NCBI RefSeq assembly: GCF_036784765.1
Contig: NZ_CP136651.1
Span: forward strand, 2,480,001 to 2,544,000
Reading direction: 5' to 3'
DNA from: Novosphingobium sp. ZN18A2
GTDB lineage: Bacteria > Pseudomonadota > Alphaproteobacteria > Sphingomonadales > Sphingomonadaceae
Length of the DNA stretch: 64,000 nucleotides
In this document: in pieces, positions 30,118-39,136 of the stretch
Layout: each line of letters begins with the position of its first letter
Numbering within the stretch: the first letter of the stretch is position 1
Program-made: the position numbers and the translations under genes
Notes under the pieces: generated by a model
What the model saw: the letters and a program-made list of their open reading frames with translations, nothing else
The model's database searches: none
Told to the model about the DNA's origin: nothing

Positions 30118-32900
30118 AGTCGCTGGAAGCCCTTAGCGATCGCTTGCAGGAACTGCACCGCCAGACTGCGGAAACGCCGCTGTTCAACCCGGTGTTCCAG
30201 CTCAGCCACGATCTTTCGCGCGAACTGGAAGCCGGTCGGTCGACGCTGGACGATGTGGAAACGCTGGTGGCCGGTCTGGAATGCCGCGCGCTGAAGACCC
30301 GCGCGGAGCGGCTGCACCGCCTTGTCGCCCCGATCGGAGACGCTGAGAACGCCGCCGCGCTGGATGGCCTGTTGCCTGACGAGGACGGCTTCGCCCAGTT
30401 CCGCGCGCGCTGGGAACGCCCGCTGATGCACGCGGTGTTCACCGCGCACCCCACCTTCCTGCTCACCCCCGCGCAGGCCGATGCCGTGGCCGCCGCCGCA
30501 TCCAGCGGTGACGAGATAGACGCGACAACCTGCACCGGGCCGGGCGAAGGCCCGCAGGTTACGCTGGAATTCGAACATGGCGAAGTAAGCCACGCGATCG
30601 GGGAAGCGGCGGCCGCGCGCGATGCCATGGTGCGCAGGCTCTATGCCCATGCGCGGCAGCGCTGGCCGAAAAGCTGGCTGGACTTCAGGCCGCTGCCGTT
30701 CCGCTTCGCTACCTGGGTCGGCTATGACATGGACGGCCGCACCGATATTTCGTGGACCACCTCCATCGCGTTTCGCCTGCGCGAAAAGGCGCTGCGGCTC
30801 GCGCGGTATCGCGCGTCGCTGGAACAGGCCGATCCCGCGCACCCGTTGATCGACACGCTGGCAAGGGCGCAGGCACGCGCCGGCGAGATGGCGGAGGCGT
30901 TCTCGCGCCCGCTGGACGATCCGGCGGAACTGGCCGACGCCGCCAACACGCTGACCGCCGATCACCCGGACAAGCTGTTGAGCCTTGCCCCGCTGATCGA
31001 AGCGCTGGAACGCGATGCGCAGGACTGCGAGGACGAGGACCGCGCGCTGGCACTGGCCACGCTGGCCGCCGCGATGCGGGCAGACGGGCTGGGGCTGGGC
31101 TGGATTCATTTCCGCGTCAATTCCTCGCAACTGCTGAACGCGCTGCGCCGCCGGATCGACCCGGAGGGCGTTCTGGACCTTGCAAGCAAGAGCGCGCTTT
31201 CGCGCCTGCGCGAACTGCTGGCGGAAGTTGAGCCGCTGCGCGTGAACTTCGCCGCGCTGGCGCTGGAGACGTCAACCGCGATGCGCCAGTTCCTGGCGAT
31301 GGCGCAGATCCTGCACCACATCGATGCCGATGCGCCGATCCGCATGCTGATCGCCGAGTGCGAACAGCCGCAGACGGTTCTGGCCGCGCTCTATTTCTCG
31401 AAGCTGTTCGGCATCGCGGGCAAGGTGGACGTTTCGCCGCTGTTCGAAACCGAAGCCGCGCTGGAACACGGCGGACGGTTCCTGAACGCGCTGCTGGCAG
31501 AAGATGCCTATCGCGAATATGCCCGGCAGCGCGGGCGCGTGGCGATACAGACCGGGTTTTCCGATGCCGGACGCTTCATCGGCCAGATACCCGCCGCGCT
31601 GGCGATAGAGCGGCTGCAGGGCCGGCTTGCCCAGGCGATGAAGGCCAACGGCCTGACAGACGTTGCCGCGCTGGTGTTCAACACCCACGGCGAAAGCATG
31701 GGGCGCGGTGCGCATCCTTCGGGCTTTACCGACCGATTGACCTGGCCGCTTTCGCGCTGGGCGCGGCAGCGTTTTGCCCGCGCGGGCATCGCGCTTGAAC
31801 CGGAGGCGAGCTTCCAGGGCGGGGACGGATATCTGTTCTTCCGCAACCGCGCGCTGGCGCTTGCCACGCTGACGCGCATTGCAGAGGCCGAAGTGGCGCT
31901 GGCGGGCGGCAACGGCGACGATCCGTTTTACGACCGCACCGACCTTAGCCTGGACTTCTATCGCTCCATTCGCCGCGTGCAGCGCGACCACCTGGAATCC
32001 GCGACCTATTCGCGCGCGCTGACCGCGTTCGGCCTGGGCCTGCTGAAAACCACCGGCAGCCGCGTTTCGCGCCGCCAGTCCGACATCGGTTCGGACCGGT
32101 CGATGAGCCTGCGCCAGATCCGCGCGATCCCGCACAACGCCATCCTCCAGCAACTGGGCTATCCGGTGAACGTGATCGCCGGAGTGGGCACGGCCGCGGG
32201 GGAAGAAACCGAAGCGATTGCCGAATTGCTCGCCGCGTCCGAACGCGGGCGGCAACTGGTTCGGCTGTTGAAATCCGCCAATGCGCTGGCCAGCATCAAG
32301 ACAGTGGCCGCGCATGGCGAACTGTTCAATTCCGCCTATTGGGCAAGCCGCCCCTATCGCGGAACAGAGGAACAGCTTGAACCCGCCTGCCTGGCGCTGG
32401 CCGAGCACCTGACGCGCGACGATCGCACCGGGGTTTTCCGCCGCCTTGCCTCTCGCCTGCGGGTCGACTGGATGAAGCTGCACCGCCTGCTGGCGCTGGT
32501 GCCGGGCGGCAGCCGCGAACGCGATGCGCGCGGGAACGAGGACCGGCGCATCATCGGCCTGCTCCAGGCGCTGCGCCTTTCGCTGCTGATGCACATGTTC
32601 CTGCGCACCGTGGAAGTGCCGCCCTTCGCGCGCGCCAACGACGTAAGCCGCGATGACGTGCTGGAAATGGTGCTGTCGCTGCGCGTGGACGATGCGCTGG
32701 CCCAGTTGCGCCGCGCCTATCCGGTGGCCGCGCCGGAACTGGGCGATTTCGCGGTGGACGAACCTAGCGACTATCCCGATCATCCCGGTGAAGACTATGG
32801 CGCGGTGCGTGCCCGCTTCATCGACCCGATCGAACGCGCCCACACGCTCAATCTGCGCATAGCAGTCGCCATCGCGAACTATTTCGGCGCGCACGGATAA
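30114..32900 (+). CDS. ppc: PEP carboxylase, divergent type
   Basis: A 928-residue protein aligned with phosphoenolpyruvate carboxylase from end to end. VFTAHPT holds the first catalytic His (His112), but the usual Glu after it is Phe. GYDMDGRTD replaces the family's GGNRDGNP. The glycine-rich loop reads NTHGESMGRGAHP where canonical enzymes have FHGRGGSIGRGGGP: the loop His and the second Arg remain, the Arg of HGRGG does not, and two residues are missing. QTGFSDAGRFIG replaces the MLGYSDSNKDGG motif. These changes touch the active site, so activity or substrate could differ. If active it makes oxaloacetate from PEP and bicarbonate, refilling the TCA cycle. It is translationally coupled to eda. 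Confidence 0.85.
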   Translation: MKSLEALSDRLQELHRQTAETPLFNPVFQLSHDLSRELEAGRSTLDDVETLVAGLECRALKTRAERLHRLVAPIGDAENAAALDGLLPDEDGFAQFRARWERPLMHAVFTAHPTFLLTPAQADAVAAAASSGDEIDATTCTGPGEGPQVTLEFEHGEVSHAIGEAAAARDAMVRRLYAHARQRWPKSWLDFRPLPFRFATWVGYDMDGRTDISWTTSIAFRLREKALRLARYRASLEQADPAHPLIDTLARAQARAGEMAEAFSRPLDDPAELADAANTLTADHPDKLLSLAPLIEALERDAQDCEDEDRALALATLAAAMRADGLGLGWIHFRVNSSQLLNALRRRIDPEGVLDLASKSALSRLRELLAEVEPLRVNFAALALETSTAMRQFLAMAQILHHIDADAPIRMLIAECEQPQTVLAALYFSKLFGIAGKVDVSPLFETEAALEHGGRFLNALLAEDAYREYARQRGRVAIQTGFSDAGRFIGQIPAALAIERLQGRLAQAMKANGLTDVAALVFNTHGESMGRGAHPSGFTDRLTWPLSRWARQRFARAGIALEPEASFQGGDGYLFFRNRALALATLTRIAEAEVALAGGNGDDPFYDRTDLSLDFYRSIRRVQRDHLESATYSRALTAFGLGLLKTTGSRVSRRQSDIGSDRSMSLRQIRAIPHNAILQQLGYPVNVIAGVGTAAGEETEAIAELLAASERGRQLVRLLKSANALASIKTVAAHGELFNSAYWASRPYRGTEEQLEPACLALAEHLTRDDRTGVFRRLASRLRVDWMKLHRLLALVPGGSRERDARGNEDRRIIGLLQALRLSLLMHMFLRTVEVPPFARANDVSRDDVLEMVLSLRVDDALAQLRRAYPVAAPELGDFAVDEPSDYPDHPGEDYGAVRARFIDPIERAHTLNLRIAVAIANYFGAHG

Positions 32901-32948
32901 TACCAACCTGCACTGATCCGTTCGAATGCGTTGGTTTTCCGCGGGTCG

Positions 32949-33137
32949 TCAGCCGGAATCGCCGGTCCGCTTGCCGGAACTGTCGATTTCGTCTTCGTCC
33001 TCGTCGTCGATCAGGATGCGCGCGGCGGCGCCGTCCAGGTCGTCGAACTGGCTGTTGCGCATCGCCCAGAAGAACGACGCCAGCCCGACCAGCCCCATTC
33101 CGATGGCAATCGGCACAAGGAACAGCAGGTTGTTCAT
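32949..33137 (-). CDS. ccoS: cbb3 oxidase assembly protein CcoS
   Basis: A 62-residue protein with one transmembrane helix (LLFLVPIAIGMGLVGLASFFWAM) followed by RNSQFDDLDGAAARIL, the highly conserved CcoS signature, and an acidic tail. CcoS is needed for cofactor insertion into cbb3 oxidase. Its start overlaps the ccoI stop (33134-33137), so it is the last gene of the cco operon. Confidence 0.92.
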   Translation of the reverse strand: MNNLLFLVPIAIGMGLVGLASFFWAMRNSQFDDLDGAAARILIDDEDEDEIDSSGKRTGDSG

Positions 33138-35248
33138 TTCGCCGCCCGCACCAGCCGCAGCGAATTGCCGACCACCAGCAGCGAGCTGGCCGACATGGCG
33201 ACGGCGGCGATCAACGGCGTCACCATTCCCGCCATCGCCAGCGGCACCGCCAGCACGTTATAGATCACCGCCAGCGCGAAGTTCTGCTTCACCACCGCCA
33301 TCGTCGCCCGCGCCGCGCGCACCGCGCGCGGGATGGCGAGCAGCGAATCCCCGGTGAACACAAGGTCCGCCGAATGGAGCCCCACGTCGCTGGCCGAACC
33401 GGGCGCCATCGATGCATCGGCCTTCATCAGTGCCGGCCCGTCATTCAGCCCGTCCCCCACCATCAGCACCTTGTGCCCGGCCTGCTGCAACGCGATCGTC
33501 GCGTCCTGCTTGGCGGCGGGCGATACTCCGCCCCTGCCCGCAAGCCCCGTCTGCCCGGCCACTTCGGCCACGGCCTCGGGCGCATCGCCCGACAGGATGG
33601 AAGCCTCCACGTGCAGCGCGGAAAGCCGCGCCAGCGCCTCTGCCGCGTCGGGCCGGAGCGCATCGGCAAAGCGGATGAGGCGCGGCGGCGAGCCGTCTAT
33701 CGCCAGCACGCTTGCCGTCCCCTCGCCCCGCTCGGGCCGACCGAGAGAAACGGTGCGCCCGTGCCACAGCGCGGTCAGTCCGCGTCCCGGCTCTTCGTGC
33801 ACATTTGCCAGCGTCTCGGCGCGAACGCCCCGTGCGGAAAGCGCGGCGGCCAGACCGCGCGAAAGCGGATGCTTGCTGTTGCTGGCGAGCGCCAGCGCCA
33901 CGGCGGCCTCTTCCACCCCCATCGCCTCTATCGTGGCGGGATCGGGAACCGGGCGGCCCATGGTGAGTGTGCCCGTCTTGTCCAGCAGCGCGCGGTCGAC
34001 CCCCGCCATGCGTTCCAACGCGGAGCCGTCCTTCACCATGATCCCGCGCTTCATCAGCGCGCCCGCCGCCACGACCTGCGCCACCGGAACGGCAAGCCCC
34101 AGCGCGCAGGGACAGGTGATGATCAGCACCGCGATGGCGACGACCAGCGACTTGTAAAGCCCCGCCCCCGCGATCATCCAGCCGACGAAGGCCAGCGCGG
34201 CCAGCGTGTGCACCGCCGGGGCATAAAGCCGCGCGGCGCGGTCTGCCACGCGGACATAGGCGGACTTGGACTGGCTCGCCGCTTCCATCAGTTGCGCGAT
34301 TTCCGCAAGCGCGGTGCCGTGGCCGGTGGCGGTAACCCGCACGTCCACCGGCGCATCCAGGTTCAGTGTACCCGCCAGCACATCCGCCCCCGGACCGACG
34401 GGAACGGGCGCGCTTTCTCCGGTCAGCAGCGACTGGTCGAAACTGCTGGTGCCGGACAGGATCGTGCCGTCGGCGGCAAGGCGTTCGCCCGATGACACGC
34501 GCATCACCATGCCGGGCGCCAACCGCCGCGCCTCTACCCATCCGGTCAGCCCGCTATCGTCCACCACGGTCGCGCCGTTGGCGGCCTGTCGCAGCAGGGC
34601 ATCCACCCCGGCGCGCGCGCGGTCGCGCATCATGGCGTCAAGCACGCGGCCGATCAGCAGGAACACCAGCAGCATCAGCGTGCCGTCGAACCACGCGTCC
34701 TTGCCGCCGGTCACGACCTCGTAAAAGCTGAGCGCGGTCGCCAGGATCACGCCGATGGAGATCGGCACGTCCATGTTGGTGGTCCACTTCTTCAGCGCCG
34801 CCCATGCAGAGGTGAAGAACGGGCGGCCCGAATAGGCGATGGCGGGAACCGCGATCAGCGCGGAGATCCAGTGGAACAGGTCACGCGTGGCGCCGCCCGC
34901 GCCCGCCCATACGCTGACCGAAAGCAGCATCACGTTCATGCCTGCGAAGGCCGCCACCGCCAGCGGCGCAAGCAGCGGCTTCACCGCGGAAGGCGGCGGC
35001 GCGATGTCTTCACGCGGCTGGGCCTCGAACCCCACGGCGGCCAGCGCGTCCACGATCTGCGGTATCTGCACCTGCCCGTCGTGGATCACTTCCACGCTGC
35101 GCGCGGTCAGGTTCGCGCGGGCGGACGTCACGCCGGGCAGGTTTCCGAAGGCGCGTTCCACCTTGGCCATGCAGCCCGCGCAATGCATCCCCGGCACGTT
35201 GAGGACGCTGCAGGTTCCCGGCGCCTCTTCCCGCGCCGGGGCGTTCAC
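33134..35248 (-). CDS. ccoI: copper-transporting P-type ATPase CcoI
   Basis: A 704-residue P1B-type ATPase. An N-terminal heavy-metal domain has GMHCAGC (residues 20-26). The membrane metal site is CPC in ITCPCALGLAVP, the phosphorylation site is DKTGTLTMG, the nucleotide domain has SNSKHPLS (HP motif) and the hinge is GDGLNDGPAL. It moves copper for assembly of the cbb3 oxidase, as in known CcoI/FixI proteins, rather than for general efflux. It overlaps both ccoH (by 4 bp) and ccoS, which fixes its role by context. Confidence 0.94.
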   Translation of the reverse strand: MNAPAREEAPGTCSVLNVPGMHCAGCMAKVERAFGNLPGVTSARANLTARSVEVIHDGQVQIPQIVDALAAVGFEAQPREDIAPPPSAVKPLLAPLAVAAFAGMNVMLLSVSVWAGAGGATRDLFHWISALIAVPAIAYSGRPFFTSAWAALKKWTTNMDVPISIGVILATALSFYEVVTGGKDAWFDGTLMLLVFLLIGRVLDAMMRDRARAGVDALLRQAANGATVVDDSGLTGWVEARRLAPGMVMRVSSGERLAADGTILSGTSSFDQSLLTGESAPVPVGPGADVLAGTLNLDAPVDVRVTATGHGTALAEIAQLMEAASQSKSAYVRVADRAARLYAPAVHTLAALAFVGWMIAGAGLYKSLVVAIAVLIITCPCALGLAVPVAQVVAAGALMKRGIMVKDGSALERMAGVDRALLDKTGTLTMGRPVPDPATIEAMGVEEAAVALALASNSKHPLSRGLAAALSARGVRAETLANVHEEPGRGLTALWHGRTVSLGRPERGEGTASVLAIDGSPPRLIRFADALRPDAAEALARLSALHVEASILSGDAPEAVAEVAGQTGLAGRGGVSPAAKQDATIALQQAGHKVLMVGDGLNDGPALMKADASMAPGSASDVGLHSADLVFTGDSLLAIPRAVRAARATMAVVKQNFALAVIYNVLAVPLAMAGMVTPLIAAVAMSASSLLVVGNSLRLVRAAK

Positions 35249-35733
35249 TTTACTTCCCCGGCCGTCCGCCAGGACCGTCCCTCGGCCTTTACCAGCACGC
35301 GCACGTACCAGCGCCCTTCGGGCAGCGCGCCGGAATAGGTGCCGGGCGCGCCTTCGACCAGCGCGATGTTGACGGGCGGTTTGCGGCCCAGCGGATGTTC
35401 GGCGAACAGGCGGACCTTTGCCGAAGCGATCGGCTTGCCCGCGCTATCCACAAGCCGCGTCTGGAATGCGCCGGCGCCGTTGCGTTCAAGCGAGGCTTTC
35501 CAGCCCAGCGCCTTTTCGCGGTCCGCTTCGGCCAGCCACGTGTTGAAGTGCTGGCTGGCGACATAGGAGTTTTCCACCACCAGCCCGCCGAATGTCGATA
35601 CCGCGAAGCGCGCCATCAATACGTTCACCGCGATCACCACGCCGAAGAAGGCGACCAGGATGATCGTGATGTGACGGCCCGTGAACTGACCCTTGCGGGA
35701 CGGCCGGGGTGTAGAGCGGCTTTCGGGGATCAT
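35245..35733 (-). CDS. ccoH: cbb3 oxidase accessory protein CcoH (FixH-like)
   Basis: A 162-residue membrane protein. After a short basic N-terminus, one helix (ITIILVAFFGVVIAVNVLMA) is followed by a periplasmic domain with the FixH pattern: RFAVSTFGGLVVENSYVASQHFNTWLAEA near the membrane and LFAEHPLGRKPPVNI and YSGALPEGRWYVRVLVKAEG at the end. CcoH interacts with oxidase subunits and is needed for stability of the complex. It lies between ccoG and ccoI with a 4-bp overlap to ccoI. Confidence 0.92.
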   Translation of the reverse strand: MIPESRSTPRPSRKGQFTGRHITIILVAFFGVVIAVNVLMARFAVSTFGGLVVENSYVASQHFNTWLAEADREKALGWKASLERNGAGAFQTRLVDSAGKPIASAKVRLFAEHPLGRKPPVNIALVEGAPGTYSGALPEGRWYVRVLVKAEGRSWRTAGEVK

Positions 35734-35757
35734 GGCCTGTCTCTTTTCCTGGTTGGT

Positions 35758-37215
35758 TCAGTCCGGCGTGGTGAAGGTGGTGCGTTCGGTATCGGTGCCG
35801 CCTTCCTTGTCCATCGCGCGCAAGTTGAACGAGAAGTCTCCGCCCTCGGCACCGGGGCCTTTTTCGGTCACATAGACGCGCAGGCGCATCGTCTCGTCGG
35901 CGGGAACCTCGAAGGTGAGTTTGCGGGACGCGTCGGTCGCTTCCATCTCGTCGGTATACATCGATCCAGCGGCAAGCCCGTCAAGCGTGACTTCCATCTT
36001 GCGCGGGCGGTCTTCCATGTTGCGCAGCTTCACGGTGTAGCCGTTGCGCACCGATCCGCTGGACAGCAGCACGTATTCGGGATTGCGGTCCTTGGCCACC
36101 GACAGGTCGAGCCGGGTGCGATGGCCCAGCATGAACAGCAGGCCAAGGCCCAGCGCCGCCCAGATGCCGAAATAGATCAACGTGCGCGGGCGGAACAGCG
36201 TCTTCCTGATCGGCGTGTGCGGCTCTCCGCGCAGTTCGCGCGCGGTATCGTCAAGCGTGGTGTAATCGATCAGGCCGCGCGGACGGCCCACCTGCCCCAT
36301 CACGCGATCGCAGGCGTCGATGCACAGCGCGCAGGTGATGCAGCCCACCTGCGTACCTTCGCGGATATCTATGCCGGTGGGGCAAACCGCGACGCACTGG
36401 TTGCAATCCACGCAGTCGCCAAAGGCATCGGGGTTCTTTTCCGCCTTCTTCACGCTACCGCGCGGCTCTCCGCGCCAGTATTTATACGTGACCAGCAGGC
36501 TCTTTTCATCGAGCATCGCGGTCTGGATGCGCGGCCAGGGGCACATATAGACGCACACCTGTTCGCGCATGAAGCCGCCCAGCCAGAACGTGGTGAAGGT
36601 GAGCACGCCCACCGTGGCATAGGCGACGGGCGCCGCCTGCCCCGTCCAGAATTCGTGCTGAAGCGTGGGCGCATCGGCGAAATAGAAGATCCACGCGCCG
36701 CCGGTAAGGAACGCGATCAGCAGGTAGATCGACCACTTGAAAACCCGCCGTGCCACCTTGGCCGGCCCCCACGGCGCCTTGGCCAGCCGCAACTGGGCGT
36801 TGCGGTCCCCGTCAAGGAAGCGGTCCACGTGCTGGAACAGGTCTGTCCACACGGTTTGCGGGCAGGCATAGCCGCACCACGCCCGGCCCACCGCGCTGGT
36901 GACCAGGAACAGGCCGATGCCCGCCATGATCAGCAACCCGGCCACGAAATAGAATTCCTGCGGCCATATCTCGATATTGAACATATAGAAGCGGCGGTGC
37001 GCCAGGTCGATCAGCACCGCCTGGTCCGGCGCATAGGGGCCCCGATCCCATCGGATCCACGGCGTCCCCCAATAGACGAGCAGGCAGAAAGCCATGATCG
37101 CCCACTTGAGGCGGCGGAATGTGCCGTCGATCTGTTTCGGGAAAACCTGCTTGCGCTTTTCGTACAAGCCGATTTCATTCGAGTGATCGACGGCGACGGG
37201 ATCGGGGCGGTTCAT
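35758..37215 (-). CDS. ccoG: cbb3 oxidase accessory iron-sulfur protein CcoG
   Basis: A 485-residue membrane protein with five or so helices. Two ferredoxin-type cluster motifs sit together at CVDCNQCVAVCPTGIDI and CITCALCIDACDRVM, and extra conserved cysteines occur in CGYACPQTVW and YMCPWPRIQ. A C-terminal periplasmic Ig-like domain follows. CcoG (RdxA/FixG) is a cupric reductase that supplies Cu(I) for the oxidase. It is 18 bp after ccoP and 24 bp before ccoH, in the same operon. Confidence 0.94.
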   Translation of the reverse strand: MNRPDPVAVDHSNEIGLYEKRKQVFPKQIDGTFRRLKWAIMAFCLLVYWGTPWIRWDRGPYAPDQAVLIDLAHRRFYMFNIEIWPQEFYFVAGLLIMAGIGLFLVTSAVGRAWCGYACPQTVWTDLFQHVDRFLDGDRNAQLRLAKAPWGPAKVARRVFKWSIYLLIAFLTGGAWIFYFADAPTLQHEFWTGQAAPVAYATVGVLTFTTFWLGGFMREQVCVYMCPWPRIQTAMLDEKSLLVTYKYWRGEPRGSVKKAEKNPDAFGDCVDCNQCVAVCPTGIDIREGTQVGCITCALCIDACDRVMGQVGRPRGLIDYTTLDDTARELRGEPHTPIRKTLFRPRTLIYFGIWAALGLGLLFMLGHRTRLDLSVAKDRNPEYVLLSSGSVRNGYTVKLRNMEDRPRKMEVTLDGLAAGSMYTDEMEATDASRKLTFEVPADETMRLRVYVTEKGPGAEGGDFSFNLRAMDKEGGTDTERTTFTTPD

Positions 37216-37233
37216 GTCAGACGACCTGTGCTT

Positions 37234-38160
37234 TTACTGCGCTTCACCGGCGGGAGCGGCATCCGCCGCGGCCGGAGCCGCAGCCGGGCTGGCCACGCCA
37301 CCGCCACGCGAGTGGACATAGGCGGCCAGCATCTTAATCGTAACCGGATCGAGACGCCCACCCCAGTTCGGCATCTGGCCGTAATGGGCGTTTGTCACCG
37401 TGTTGATCAGATCCTTGCGGTCACCGCCGTAAAGCCAGATCGCGTCGGTCAGGTTCGGCGCGCCAAGCGTCTGGTTCCCCTTGCCGTCCGCGCCGTGGCA
37501 CACCGCGCAGTTCTGCTCGAAGATTGCCGCACCGGCCTGCGAGGCCGCGCTGGGCTTTTGCTGGCCGCTGATCGTCTGGACGTAGGTTACCACCTGGTCG
37601 ATCTGGCTTGCCGTAAGGATGCCGTCCTTGCCGAACGAGGGCATCTGGCTCATGTGGCTTTCCGGATCGGCCGCCTGGCGCACGCCATGCGTGATCGTGT
37701 AATCGATCTGGTCGATCGTGCCGCCCCACAGCCAGTCGTCGTCGTTCAGGTTGGGATAGCCCTTGCTGCCCGCCGCGCCCGCGCCGTGGCACTGCACGCA
37801 GTTCACCTTGAACGCGGCCGCACCGCCTTCGATCGCCGCGCGCATCAGCTTCGGATCGTTCGGAAGCTGGTCGAGCGGGGTCTTGGCAAGAGCGGCAAGG
37901 ATCGGTGCGCGTTCGGCCTGCTCGGCTTTCATTTCCTTGTCGAACTGGCCGCGGCTGGTCCACCCCCATATCCCCGGCGTGCCGCCGTTGATCAGCGGGA
38001 TCGCCGGATAGACGACCACGTAACCGATCGCGAAGGCGATGCAGGCATAGAAGGTATAGAGCCACCACTTGGGGAGCGGCGTGTTGAGTTCCTCGATACC
38101 GTCCCATTCGTGCCCCATGGTCTCGGTACCGGTGGCTTCGTCGATGCGCTTATCTGCCAT
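37234..38160 (-). CDS. ccoP: cbb3 oxidase subunit III (di-heme cytochrome c)
   Basis: A 308-residue subunit with an N-terminal helix (WWLYTFYACIAFAIGYVVVYPAIP) and two cytochrome c domains whose heme motifs are CVQCH and CAVCH. Axial methionines are visible in SQMPSFG and GQMPNWGG. The C-terminus is an Ala/Pro-rich tail. CcoP passes electrons from soluble cytochrome c to CcoO/CcoN. Its start overlaps ccoQ by 11 bp. Confidence 0.95.
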   Translation of the reverse strand: MADKRIDEATGTETMGHEWDGIEELNTPLPKWWLYTFYACIAFAIGYVVVYPAIPLINGGTPGIWGWTSRGQFDKEMKAEQAERAPILAALAKTPLDQLPNDPKLMRAAIEGGAAAFKVNCVQCHGAGAAGSKGYPNLNDDDWLWGGTIDQIDYTITHGVRQAADPESHMSQMPSFGKDGILTASQIDQVVTYVQTISGQQKPSAASQAGAAIFEQNCAVCHGADGKGNQTLGAPNLTDAIWLYGGDRKDLINTVTNAHYGQMPNWGGRLDPVTIKMLAAYVHSRGGGVASPAAAPAAADAAPAGEAQ

Positions 38161-38362
38161 CGTCGTTTTCCTTCTTCGGATCTTCTTCGCCGGGTTCGTC
38201 GTCGTTGAAGATCATGTTCGCGGCGGCGCGGTTCTTTTCCGTGGAACCGGGCCGGAAGACCCAGGCGGCCAGACCCAGGAAAACCAGGGCCATGAACGCC
38301 AGGCCGATGCTGTCGGCAAAGTGCCGCAGCCCCTCGTAGATCGAGTGTTCGAACCCGGTCAC
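38150..38362 (-). CDS. ccoQ: cbb3 oxidase small subunit CcoQ
   Basis: A 70-residue protein with one transmembrane helix ([17 protein letters not shown]) followed by [19 protein letters not shown], the CcoQ pattern, and an acidic tail. It stabilises the interaction of CcoP with the core. It overlaps ccoO (4 bp) and ccoP (11 bp). Confidence 0.92.
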   Translation of the reverse strand: MTGFEHSIYEGLRHFADSIGLAFMALVFLGLAAWVFRPGSTEKNRAAANMIFNDDEPGEEDPKKENDDGR

Positions 38363-39123
38363 CGCCCCGTCTCCTTGGCCAGGTCTTCCTGCGCGGTGGC
38401 GTCGTTCACGTCGACCATCGTGCCAAGAACCTGCAGGTAGGCGATCAGCGCGTCCATTTCCGAAAGCTTGTCCGGATTGCCGTCGAAATCGCGCACCTGC
38501 GCCTTCGGATACCGCTTCAGAAGCCCCGCGCTGTCCGCGTTGGGATCGGCCTGCGCCTTGAGATCGGCTTCCGCGTTATCGAGGTCTTCCTTGGAATAGG
38601 GAACGCCAACTTCCTTCAGCGTTTCCATCTCCTTGCGGATAGAACCTTCCATGTCGCCGGAACTGAGCGCCGTTTCCTTGAGATAGGCGTAGTGCGGCAT
38701 GATCGATTCCGGCACGACCGATTGCGGGTTGCTGAGGTGCTGGACGTGCCATGCATCCGAATAGCGTCCGCCGACGCGCGCCAGGTCCGGCCCGGTACGC
38801 TCCGACCCCCACTGGAACGGGTGGTCGTACATCGATTCCGCAGCAAGGCTGTAGTGGCCATAGCGTTCGACCTCGTCCCGGAAGGGACGGATCATCTGGC
38901 TGTGGCACACATAGCACCCTTCGCGAACATAGATGTCGCGACCGGCCTGTTCGAGCGGGCTGTAGGGACGCATCCCCTTCACCTTTTCGATGGTGTTGTG
39001 GATCCAGAACAGCGGGGCGATTTCCACGATCCCGCCGATGGCCACCACGATGAAGGCACAGATGGCCAGCAGCGTGATGTTGCGCTCGATCGTCGCGTGA
39101 CGCTCCAGGATAGTTTTTGCCAT
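38359..39123 (-). CDS. ccoO: cbb3 oxidase subunit II (mono-heme cytochrome c)
   Basis: A 254-residue subunit from the ATG at 39123 ([15 protein letters not shown]). One helix ([24 protein letters not shown]) anchors it; the heme site is CYVCH in [24 protein letters not shown], a highly conserved block. [23 protein letters not shown] follows. The insertion around residues 165-215 ([23 protein letters not shown]) is typical of the family. It lies 13 bp after ccoN. Confidence 0.95.
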   Translation of the reverse strand: MAKTILERHATIERNITLLAICAFIVVAIGGIVEIAPLFWIHNTIEKVKGMRPYSPLEQAGRDIYVREGCYVCHSQMIRPFRDEVERYGHYSLAAESMYDHPFQWGSERTGPDLARVGGRYSDAWHVQHLSNPQSVVPESIMPHYAYLKETALSSGDMEGSIRKEMETLKEVGVPYSKEDLDNAEADLKAQADPNADSAGLLKRYPKAQVRDFDGNPDKLSEMDALIAYLQVLGTMVDVNDATAQEDLAKETGR

Positions 39124-39136
39124 TGTGGTTTTCCCT

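Noticed and set aside
35395..38208. 937-residue plus-strand frame antisense to ccoG and ccoP
   Set aside because: The minus-strand genes carry the cluster and heme motifs; the plus frame has no family features.
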